Source of the DNA: Paraburkholderia youngii
GTDB taxonomy: Bacteria; Pseudomonadota; Gammaproteobacteria; Burkholderiales; Burkholderiaceae
NCBI RefSeq assembly: GCF_013366925.1
Contig: NZ_JAALDK010000001.1
Coordinates: forward strand, 3,651,165 to 3,715,164
DNA: 64,000 nt
Direction of reading: 5' to 3'
Shown here: piece by piece, positions 52,366 through 59,869 of the stretch
How the letters are laid out: every line of letters begins with the position of its first letter
Position numbering within the stretch: the stretch's first letter is position 1
Made by a program: the position numbers and the translations under genes
The notes under the pieces: model-generated
Told to the model about the DNA's origin: nothing
Seen by the model: only the letters and a program-made list of their open reading frames with translations
Database searches by the model: none

Positions 52366-54894
52366 TCAGTCCTTCAGTCGACGCGCGGCAAGCGCGCGCA
52401 GCGTCCGGTAGCACAGGCCAGCGATGATCAGCGCGGCGAGCACGCCGCCGAACAACAGCAGCAGCGGATGCGACGACAGCGCCCAGCGCAGATACTCCTG
52501 CGGCGACAAATGGCCGACATAGTATGCGGAGCCGTTCGACGTGATGGTGACGTCGCGGCCATGGATCACGGCCATCGCGCCTTGAATCTTCGGCAGCACG
52601 TCGGCGTCGAGCAGCGCGGCGGACAGGTCGGCGTCCGACGGACCGGCCGCGCTGATCAGCGCAACCGCGCTGCGGCCGCTCTGCAGCGGCGACTCGAAGC
52701 CGGTCAAGAGCGCCGCGCCGTTCGAGCTGACCATCGTCAGATCGGCGCGCGCGGGTGTGCGCTCGACGCCGCGCTCGCCGTGCCACCAGTCGCGCATCTT
52801 GAACACGAGGTCGGTGAGCTGGAACGTGTGCGCGTCGCCGTTACTGGAGAACGGCATCGACTTCGACCAGCGCTGCAACAGCGGCTGCTTGCCGGGCGCG
52901 CCGAACACCAGCAGGTCCTTGTCGGCGAAGTGGTCGACCTCGGCCGCATGGGTGACGGTCACACCGGCGACCGGAAAGCCGGTCGATTCGCCCATCCGGC
53001 CCATCGTCAGCAGATACAGGCTGTAGTCGCTCGCGTCCGGGTCGTCCGGCAGCACGACGGCGGTCTCGGAGAGATCCGCCATCCGCGTGAACGGGAAGCC
53101 GCTGTTGGCGAACGCGGCCAGGTCGGGCAGCGCCATGTAGTGCGGGAACGACGACAGATCGATCGTCGAGTTCGGATCGATCGCGCCGACCACGTTCTGC
53201 AGCAGGCGGCCCGCGCATTCGCCGGTGTTCGGGATGTCGTAGTAGAAGTGCAGGCGCAGCTGTGTGCGCGGCGTCATCAGGAGCGGCGGGATGCGGATGT
53301 TGCGGCGCGCGTCGGCGGTGCCGTCGGGCATGATCAGGTTGAAGTAGCGGCTCAGCTCGAACACCGACGTAGAGCGTGCCGGAATCGGCAGCGCCTGCAC
53401 GAAGCCGTTGTTCACGCTGATGTTCAGCGACGAGCGGTCGCGCTTGGGTCGCACCGTGTAGCGGTAGCGCAGAGCGATCGGCGCGCCGCGCGTGTGCCAC
53501 ATGAACAGATCGGGCGCTACACGCATGTTGATGCGCACCGCGTCGGCGTCGTAGCCGAACACGGTCAGGTCCTTCGGATCGGCGAGTTCGCCGAAGCGCA
53601 CCGCGCGGTCGGTCGCCAGCCAGTTCGGAGCGTCGTACGGCACGCGCGGCGTGATCGCGTTCAGCGACGTGATCGTCGCGCTCGCGCCGGACAGCGTGCT
53701 ATGGCCGATGCCGAGCGACTTCGCGGCGGTCTTCAGCTCGGCCTCGTCGCGGCCGAGCACGAGCAGCAGCTTGCCGCGCGCGTTCGCATCGCGCTCGACC
53801 ACCGCGATGGTCGGCCCGGTGATCTCGGGAATCGTCACGCCGGCCGGATGCTGGTCGCTGGTCGCGAACACGACCGCGTTGCCTGACAGCGGCGGGTTGT
53901 CGAGCTGGGTCGGAAACAGCGCGCCGCGATAGCCGGCGAGCGAGCCGAACCATGACGCGACGATGCCGGCCGCTTCGAGCGTGCCGTTGCCGGGTTTCTG
54001 CGCGAACACGAACGGCAGTTCGAGGCGGCGCACGTCGCGGCGGTCGAAGAACGGCTGCGGCAGAGCGGCCAGTTCCGCCTTCGTCGCGAGCGACGAGTAG
54101 GTCAGGTCGAGCGAGCTCGCGTTGCTGATCGTCGCCCACAGCGACGAGTTCGCGGGGTCTTCGCAGGCGGTCGTGTAATGGCCGATCAGTTGCAGGTTCA
54201 GGTGGTTGAACTCGGTGATGAAGCGCGGATCGATCGTGATGTCGCGCGCGACCAGCATGCCGGCCTGCTCGTGCGGCAGCGGCAGTGTCGCGGCGACCTC
54301 GCCGTTGATCAGCACCTTCAGTTGCGACAGGTTCGCCAGCAGCGCGGGCGAGTAGCTGTAGATCAGATGCAGCGTCGCGCCGGTCACGACCTCGTCGCCG
54401 CGCACCGAGAACGCGATGCCGTTCTGGCCGTCGACGCCGCGCAGTTGCAGCGGGTCGAGCGCGCCGAAGTCGGCAAACGTTAGCGTTTGACGACGGCCTC
54501 CGGGCACCAGCGTGCCGGGCTCGGCGGTAGTCGGCGTGCGCATGCCGAGCGCCTTCACCGACGACGCCGCGAGCGCGGGCGTCGGCGCGGCGAGCTGGTC
54601 CTGAGCGATTGCGTTCGGATCGAACGGTACCGCCGCGCTCGGCGCGGGCACGTTGCCGACACCGGTCGCGACTTGCGGGGTTTGCGCCGCGGCGGCGGCT
54701 GCCGGAGCAGCCGCTTCAGCGAGCGGCACGAACGACGCCAGCGCGGTCTGCAGCGCAAGCCAGCAGGCGACGCCGCACATGATTCGCCGCGAGTGTCGCG
54801 AGCCGTGGAGGGCGAACAGACGCGATTGGGGTTCCGTGCTGTTGCGCCCGTGAGCCGGGTGTTCGGTCTTGTCGTTCGGCATCCGGTAGCCCAT
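52366..54894 (-). CDS. bcsB: cellulose synthase periplasmic subunit BcsB
   Basis: An 842-residue BcsB. An N-terminal hydrophobic signal ('RIMCGVACWLALQTALASF') and an Ala/Pro-rich linker precede alternating carbohydrate-binding and flavodoxin-like domains ('TFADFGALDPLQLRGVDGQ', 'NNGFVQALPIPARSTSVFEL'). A C-terminal helix ('LLLLFGGVLAALIIAGLCY') anchors it next to BcsA. It guides the glucan across the periplasm and is needed for synthase activity. It starts three bases after the bcsA stop, so translation is probably coupled. Confidence 0.93.
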   Translation of the reverse strand: MGYRMPNDKTEHPAHGRNSTEPQSRLFALHGSRHSRRIMCGVACWLALQTALASFVPLAEAAAPAAAAAAQTPQVATGVGNVPAPSAAVPFDPNAIAQDQLAAPTPALAASSVKALGMRTPTTAEPGTLVPGGRRQTLTFADFGALDPLQLRGVDGQNGIAFSVRGDEVVTGATLHLIYSYSPALLANLSQLKVLINGEVAATLPLPHEQAGMLVARDITIDPRFITEFNHLNLQLIGHYTTACEDPANSSLWATISNASSLDLTYSSLATKAELAALPQPFFDRRDVRRLELPFVFAQKPGNGTLEAAGIVASWFGSLAGYRGALFPTQLDNPPLSGNAVVFATSDQHPAGVTIPEITGPTIAVVERDANARGKLLLVLGRDEAELKTAAKSLGIGHSTLSGASATITSLNAITPRVPYDAPNWLATDRAVRFGELADPKDLTVFGYDADAVRINMRVAPDLFMWHTRGAPIALRYRYTVRPKRDRSSLNISVNNGFVQALPIPARSTSVFELSRYFNLIMPDGTADARRNIRIPPLLMTPRTQLRLHFYYDIPNTGECAGRLLQNVVGAIDPNSTIDLSSFPHYMALPDLAAFANSGFPFTRMADLSETAVVLPDDPDASDYSLYLLTMGRMGESTGFPVAGVTVTHAAEVDHFADKDLLVFGAPGKQPLLQRWSKSMPFSSNGDAHTFQLTDLVFKMRDWWHGERGVERTPARADLTMVSSNGAALLTGFESPLQSGRSAVALISAAGPSDADLSAALLDADVLPKIQGAMAVIHGRDVTITSNGSAYYVGHLSPQEYLRWALSSHPLLLLFGGVLAALIIAGLCYRTLRALAARRLKD

Positions 54895-54897
54895 AGA

Positions 54898-57105
54898 TCA
54901 GTCTTTCGTTTTTAGCTTCTTGACGTCCGCGGGACGGCTTTTGATCGAACTGCGCAAGTCGTCGTACAGATGTTCGAACAGACCTGCGATGCCGCGCACG
55001 CCGACCCTCAGCACATGCGACAGGCCGCGCAGCGGCGTGTCCGTCTCGCGTCCCTCGGCCCAGCCGGTCCACGCATCCGCGCGGGCGAAGGTGGTCTTCA
55101 CGAACTCGTACTCCTGTTCGGGCGACAACGACGAAAAGCGCAGGCCCACGCGGCCCGGCCCGGTAAAACTGACGGTGGCGGGAAACGCGTACTCTTCGTC
55201 GCCGCGGAATAGCGACACGGTCACGGGCTCCTGCATCGGCACTTCGATCATGCTGGGCAGCGCGACACCGACACCGCCTTCCGAGTAGTCGATCGTTTCG
55301 CATGCGAGCGTGCGGCCGGTCGAGAACTTCAGCATCACCGGCATCTTCATCGCGACGCGGGGCACCGCGCGGATCTGGCGACGCTCGCTCGCGGCGGCCA
55401 CGCTCGCGCCGAGGATCAGCATGTTGTAGCTGGTCCACGCGAGATTGAGCAGCGTGGTCTCGACGATGCTGCGCACGTGCCAGTTCAGATAGATGTGCAC
55501 GAGACCCGCGAGGAAGCCGAGCAGGTTCAGGAGCAGCAGGAACAGATACGGCCGCGAGATCGACCAGTCGAAGTAGCTCTTCTCGATCACGCCGCCCTTG
55601 GCCGTCACGTTGAACTTGCCGAGCTTCGGATTGATCAGCGCGAGCAGCGTCGGCGCGGTGATGTACGACGCGAGCACCGACTCGTACACCTCGGCCCAGA
55701 ACGAATGGCGGAACATCCGCTGCATCCGCGAGTTCGTGATGCTCGCGTGCATCATGTGCGGCAGCGCGTAGATCGCGATCGTGCTGGCCGCCGCTTCGAT
55801 CACATGCGCGCCGAAGAACAGGTACGACAGCGGCGCGGTCAGGAACACGAGACGCGGCACGCCGTAGAAGAAGTGCATCATCGCGTTCAGATAACAGAGC
55901 CGCTGGCCGATCTTCAGCCCCTTGCCGGTGAGCGGATTGTCGATCCGGAAGATCTGCGTCATGCCGCGCGCCCAGCGGATGCGCTGGCCGATGTGACCCG
56001 ACAGGCTTTCGGTCGCGAGGCCGGCGGCCTGCGGAATCGCCAGATACGCGGTGGTGTAGCCGAGGCGGTGCAGCTTCAGTGCGGTGTGCGCGTCTTCGGT
56101 CACGGTTTCCACCGCAATGCCGCCGATCTCTTCGACCATGCTCCGGCGCAACAGCGCGCACGAGCCGCAGAAGAACGTCGCGTTCCACAGATCGTTGCCG
56201 TCCTGCACGAGGCCGTAGAACAGCTCGCCTTCGTTCGGCACCTTGCGGAAGGTGCCGAGGTTGCGCTCGAACGGGTCGGCGGAGAAGAAGTGGTGCGGCG
56301 TTTGCAGCATCGACAGCAGCTTGTCGCGCAGGAACCAGCCGAGGCCGATCTGCAGGAACGAGCGGGTCGGAATGTGATCGCAGTCGAAGATCGCGAGGTA
56401 CTCGCCGCTCGTGATCTTCATCGCCTCGTTGATGTTGCCGGCCTTCGCGTGACGGTTGTGCGTGCGGATCGTCCAGTTCACGCCGACTTCCTCGCAGAAC
56501 GCCTTGAACTCGGGGCGGCGGCCGTCGTCGAGCACGTGGATCGACATCTTGTCGGCCGGGTAGTCGAGCGCGAGCGCCGCGTAGACGGTCGGCTTCACGA
56601 CGGCGAGCGGCTCGTTGTAGGTCGGGATGAACACGTCGACGGTCGGCCATTCGTCGCGATTGGCGGGCAGCGGCATCGGCTTGCGCTTGAGCGGCCACGC
56701 GGTCTGGAAGTAGCCGAGCATCAGCACGAGCGTCGCGTAAACCTCGGCGGAGACGAGCAGCAAACCCCAGGCGGCGTCGAGCGGCTGCTCCCAGCCGGTC
56801 GTTTCGGTCAGACGCCAGTACATGTAGCGGCCCGACGCGACGATCGACAGCATGATCATCACCATCGTCGCGTAGCGGCCGGGCAGACGCCGAAACATCA
56901 GCGCGAGCACGAAGCACAGCGTCGCGAAGGTCAGCTGCTGATAGAACTCGAGCGGCACCGTGAACACGAAGTACAGCATGTACAGCGCGAGCAGCGTGAC
57001 GAGCCCGGTGACGATGCGGCTGTTCCAGAAGTTCGCTTCGATGAAGCGTTCGAACCGCGAAGGCTCGCCGCCCTCGGGTTCGCGGGAGGAGGCTGGGCTG
57101 CTCAT
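54898..57105 (-). CDS. bcsA: cellulose synthase catalytic subunit BcsA (UDP-forming) with PilZ domain
   Basis: A 735-residue family-2 glycosyltransferase that polymerises UDP-glucose and secretes the chain. Catalytic signatures are 'VLDDGRRPEF' (Asp193/194), 'FDCDH' (241-243), 'TVTEDAH' (336-338) and 'QRIRW' (364-368). About eight membrane helices surround the catalytic domain. The C-terminal PilZ domain has 'RRQIR' (585-589) and 'DYSEGGVGVA', the cyclic di-GMP-binding motifs, so activity should depend on that messenger. The start overlaps the bcsQ stop as ATGA. Confidence 0.96.
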   Translation of the reverse strand: MSSPASSREPEGGEPSRFERFIEANFWNSRIVTGLVTLLALYMLYFVFTVPLEFYQQLTFATLCFVLALMFRRLPGRYATMVMIMLSIVASGRYMYWRLTETTGWEQPLDAAWGLLLVSAEVYATLVLMLGYFQTAWPLKRKPMPLPANRDEWPTVDVFIPTYNEPLAVVKPTVYAALALDYPADKMSIHVLDDGRRPEFKAFCEEVGVNWTIRTHNRHAKAGNINEAMKITSGEYLAIFDCDHIPTRSFLQIGLGWFLRDKLLSMLQTPHHFFSADPFERNLGTFRKVPNEGELFYGLVQDGNDLWNATFFCGSCALLRRSMVEEIGGIAVETVTEDAHTALKLHRLGYTTAYLAIPQAAGLATESLSGHIGQRIRWARGMTQIFRIDNPLTGKGLKIGQRLCYLNAMMHFFYGVPRLVFLTAPLSYLFFGAHVIEAAASTIAIYALPHMMHASITNSRMQRMFRHSFWAEVYESVLASYITAPTLLALINPKLGKFNVTAKGGVIEKSYFDWSISRPYLFLLLLNLLGFLAGLVHIYLNWHVRSIVETTLLNLAWTSYNMLILGASVAAASERRQIRAVPRVAMKMPVMLKFSTGRTLACETIDYSEGGVGVALPSMIEVPMQEPVTVSLFRGDEEYAFPATVSFTGPGRVGLRFSSLSPEQEYEFVKTTFARADAWTGWAEGRETDTPLRGLSHVLRVGVRGIAGLFEHLYDDLRSSIKSRPADVKKLKTKD

Positions 57106-57890
57106 GCGACGTTCCTCGGCTGGGCGGCGATCGCGTCGAGCGCCGCCAAGAGCCACGCGCCGCACGCGCGCAAATCGGCGGCGGCCTGGCTCAGTGGATC
57201 GTAGTGAATCAGCGTCGTGTCGCAGGCGAGCGCTTCGCTGACGCCTTCGTCGAGATGAATCACGCCGGGGAACACCTTGCCGGCGAGCATCTGGCGCAAC
57301 ACCTTCAGCACGTCCTTGGTCAGCTGGCGCGACTGGTCGATCTGGTTGACCACGTAGCCGACGCCGCCGAAGTCCGCGCGCGGCGCCGCGTAGGTTTCGA
57401 TCAGCCGCTCCATGTGCGGGATCGCAGCGTACGACGCGGCGTCGGCGAGCACGATGTTCAGCGCGAAGGTGGCCGCGCTCAGCGCGGTTCGCACGTAGAC
57501 CGACGAGCCGGGCGGCGTGTCGATGATGACGATGTCGGACGCATCGAGCCGCAGGCTCTGCAGCGACTGCGCGAGCCATTGCGGATGCTGGTCGATATGC
57601 GCCTCGAGGCGGCGGCGATCATCTTCCAGCAGCGCGCCATAGGGCAGCACCGTCACGCCGTCGATGCCGTCGAACATCACCGTTTGCCACGGGTTGCCGG
57701 AGAGCGTTGCGCGCGACACGCCGTCGATGCTGTCGAGCGGCACGCCGAAGTGCAGACGCAAGGCGTTCTGCGGATCGAGATCGAGCGCGATCACGCGCCG
57801 GCCGCTGTTGGCGAGCACGGAGGCGAGATTGGCGGCGAGGGTGGTCTTGCCGACCCCGCCTTTGGCGGATACCACGGCAATGACTTTCAT
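57102..57890 (-). CDS. bcsQ: cellulose biosynthesis ATPase BcsQ, ParA/MinD family
   Basis: A 262-residue deviant-Walker ATPase. The P-loop is 'SAKGGVGKTTLAANLASVL' at the N-terminus and 'VIIDTPPGSSVYV' holds the switch II aspartate. BcsQ proteins position or stabilise the synthase complex at the inner membrane. It overlaps both neighbours by four bases (ATGA): bcsP upstream and bcsA downstream. Confidence 0.93.
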   Translation of the reverse strand: MKVIAVVSAKGGVGKTTLAANLASVLANSGRRVIALDLDPQNALRLHFGVPLDSIDGVSRATLSGNPWQTVMFDGIDGVTVLPYGALLEDDRRRLEAHIDQHPQWLAQSLQSLRLDASDIVIIDTPPGSSVYVRTALSAATFALNIVLADAASYAAIPHMERLIETYAAPRADFGGVGYVVNQIDQSRQLTKDVLKVLRQMLAGKVFPGVIHLDEGVSEALACDTTLIHYDPLSQAAADLRACGAWLLAALDAIAAQPRNVA

Positions 57891-58744
57891 GGCCGACGCG
57901 AACCGTTGCTGAGCCAGGACGGGAAGCCGCCGCGCGCGGGACCGCCGGATGGCTGGGCGCTTTGCACGGGCGTGCCGCGCAGACGGTCGAAGAGCGAGTT
58001 CAGCGACGTGGTTTGGGGCGCGGGCACGGCAGCTTGCGGCGGCGCGGATGGGTTCTGCGCGGCAAACATCTTGCCGAGGATCGACGGTGGTTGGGCCGGT
58101 TGCGCGGGCGGGACAGCGTAGGTAGGTTGCGTGGCCTGTAACGGTTGCATCGGCGCTGCCGGTGCGGCGCTGACGCTAGGTGCGACCCATGCGGGCGCGG
58201 TCGGTGGAACCGAAGCTTGCGACGCTGCCGGAGCCGGTGCGGATACCGGCGGGATCGGCGCGATAGGCGCGATAGGCGCGGGTGGGGCAGCAGCCGGCAC
58301 GCCCGGCGCGGCAGCGATGCCCGATGACGCGACGCCCGCCGCCGCGCGCGCGGCAGCCTCGTCGGGTTCATCAGCGGTTCTGAAGCGCGACGCGCCACTC
58401 GGCGCCGCCGGCTGCGCGGGAGTCGCCGGCACCGGTGGAATGTCACGCCGGTGAGGGCGCGTGAACAGCGGCGCCTTCGCGCGCGTCACCGATGCCATGT
58501 CCTTCGGTGTCGTGTCCTCATGGACGGCGACGGGCCGTGGCGCCACGCTCGCCGGCGGCTGCTGTTTCGGGTCGCGAAGCTGGCCGATCGCCGGAATGGC
58601 CGGCTGCGTCAGTTCGAGCGTGACGAGCAGCGGCCAACGGGTGCGCGCGGCGCGCGCGTCGTTTTCGCGACCGATCTCCTGGTACGCGTTGGCGTCGCCG
58701 CCGAATTGCTCGAACAGTTTTTCGATGTCGCTCGATGAACTCAT
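57887..58744 (-). CDS. bcsP: proline-rich cellulose biosynthesis protein BcsP with BcsR-like N-terminus
   Basis: A 285-residue protein. The first 50 residues ('DIEKLFEQFGGDANAYQEIG' then 'RTRWPLLVTLEL') resemble BcsR/YhjR, a small regulator that binds BcsQ. The rest is a long Pro/Ala-rich low-complexity tail with 'APIAPIAPIPP' and ends with 'SLNSLFDRLRGTPV', which repeats the short helix style of the N-terminus. This domain layout is the betaproteobacterial BcsP. ATG 58744 gives the conserved start; its stop overlaps bcsQ by four bases. Confidence 0.85.
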   Translation of the reverse strand: MSSSSDIEKLFEQFGGDANAYQEIGRENDARAARTRWPLLVTLELTQPAIPAIGQLRDPKQQPPASVAPRPVAVHEDTTPKDMASVTRAKAPLFTRPHRRDIPPVPATPAQPAAPSGASRFRTADEPDEAAARAAAGVASSGIAAAPGVPAAAPPAPIAPIAPIPPVSAPAPAASQASVPPTAPAWVAPSVSAAPAAPMQPLQATQPTYAVPPAQPAQPPSILGKMFAAQNPSAPPQAAVPAPQTTSLNSLFDRLRGTPVQSAQPSGGPARGGFPSWLSNGSRRP

Positions 58745-58918
58745 GATGCCGTCGTCTGGTACATACCGTGCATTGCCCCGAGCCGATGTCTCGGAGCGCT
58801 GTTTTATTTGAACTGCCTTTCCTGCTTCCACGCGTCGGCTGTATCGACGTCGCACATTTTTTGCGCTACTACCGCACTGTCTTGAACCTGGTATGTCGTT
58901 CCGCAGAGCCGCTGATGC

Positions 58919-59374
58919 TCAGGCGGGATGACGGCCGAGGCGGAATTCGAGCGAGCTGTCCTCGCCGAATGCGCTCGTCTGCACGACCGACAAACCCTGC
59001 GCGCCCAACGCGCTCAACCACGTCTGATAGGCGCCTTCGAGAAACGCCGGCGTCCAGGCAAGCGCCGAATCGCCGAAGGCCAGCAGCGGCGCGCAATAGT
59101 GAATGATGCGCAGCGACTCCGCCTCATCGGCGAGTGCGACATAACCCCAATCCATCTGTTCCCAGTGAGCGTTCAACACCTGCTCGAGCTCGGCCGTCGA
59201 TGAGCAGGCGGGCAGCGGATGCGCGAGCGCGAAACGATTGCCGACGCGATGCATCAGCTGACGCAATTCGTCGCGGCCGATTTGCGCTTCGAACTCGCTC
59301 GCCAGTGCGCTCAGCATGCCGCGCCACTGCGGTGAGATCTGGCGTTCGAGCAGATATTGGAGGATTGGGACCAT
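58919..59374 (-). CDS. bcsD: cellulose synthase subunit BcsD
   Basis: A 151-residue BcsD homologue, close to the 156 residues of the Komagataeibacter protein that forms an octameric ring for crystalline cellulose export. Recognisable parts are 'QISPQWRGMLSALASEFEAQ', 'LRQLMHRVGNRFA' and 'MDWGYVALADEAESLRI'. ATG 59374 was chosen as the start; upstream residues in the same frame look non-coding. It is the first gene of the operon and lies 174 bases before bcsP. Presence of bcsD marks a type I operon. Confidence 0.85.
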   Translation of the reverse strand: MVPILQYLLERQISPQWRGMLSALASEFEAQIGRDELRQLMHRVGNRFALAHPLPACSSTAELEQVLNAHWEQMDWGYVALADEAESLRIIHYCAPLLAFGDSALAWTPAFLEGAYQTWLSALGAQGLSVVQTSAFGEDSSLEFRLGRHPA

Positions 59375-59409
59375 GTTTTTCGGAAGTGGTCGCTGCCTGT
59401 TGCACATTC

Positions 59410-59421
59410 GCAAACGTTTGC
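59410..59421. promoter_or_regulatory. palindromic element GCAAACGTTTGC
   Basis: A perfect 12-base palindrome, about 36 bases before the bcsD start. It has the form of a LacI/PurR-type operator. It is the most complete of the four related copies in this spacer. Confidence 0.5.
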
Positions 59422-59605
59422 CCAATTGAGCAGCGGAGTCGTTCGGCAATCGCACGCCGCGCCATTACGTCATTTCTACCGGAATGTCTAGCGTGTCCGG
59501 CACACTCGTCAGAAGTCTACTTAAGACAGTGACTTTTAGCCAATTTCCATTGATGCGCATTCGAGACACATGAATTACGTAATTTTTGCTGATTCAAACT
59601 AAATT

Positions 59606-59617
59606 GAAACGTTTGCC
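59606..59617. promoter_or_regulatory. element GAAACGTTTGCC
   Basis: Second copy, 196 bases from the first. The right half matches exactly; the left half has one mismatch to the palindrome. Confidence 0.4.
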
Positions 59618-59786
59618 TTCGCTTCATGCAAAAAGACTTGCGCAACATAGAAATCATGCATTCGGCGAGTGGTAATTCGCGCGAATCGAATTGCGGCATT
59701 GCCTGAAATCGTAATGAAAGTTATCGTCGCTTGCCGGCAGGGCCGAGAACGATCTCCGATTCAAAACAATTCGTAATGGGTACGCG

Positions 59787-59823
59787 GCGAACGTTAGCCA
59801 TAAATGTTTATCGAACGTTTGCC
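59787..59823. promoter_or_regulatory. paired elements GCGAACGTTAGCC and TCGAACGTTTGCC
   Basis: Two copies 24 bases apart, 47-83 bases before the GGDEF-EAL start. The spacing of a little over two helical turns would allow side-by-side binding of two dimers. Confidence 0.45.
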
Positions 59824-59869
59824 GATAACCATTGGCGGAGTGACCGGAAACCCAGCCTGATCAGCCTCT

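Larger units (their letters stand above)
59375..59869. promoter_or_regulatory. divergent regulatory region between bcsD and the GGDEF-EAL gene
   Basis: This 495-base spacer is AT-rich relative to its surroundings and contains no supported gene. It must hold the promoters of both the cellulose operon and the GGDEF-EAL gene. Four copies of an AACGTT(T/A)GCC element occur at 59410-59421, 59606-59617, 59787-59799 and 59811-59823. Confidence 0.65.

Noticed and set aside
52366..52368. BcsZ start at the ATG overlapping the bcsB stop
   Set aside because: The downstream ATG 52354 has a better ribosome binding site (AAAGGG) and gives a normal signal peptide; the upstream start stays possible.
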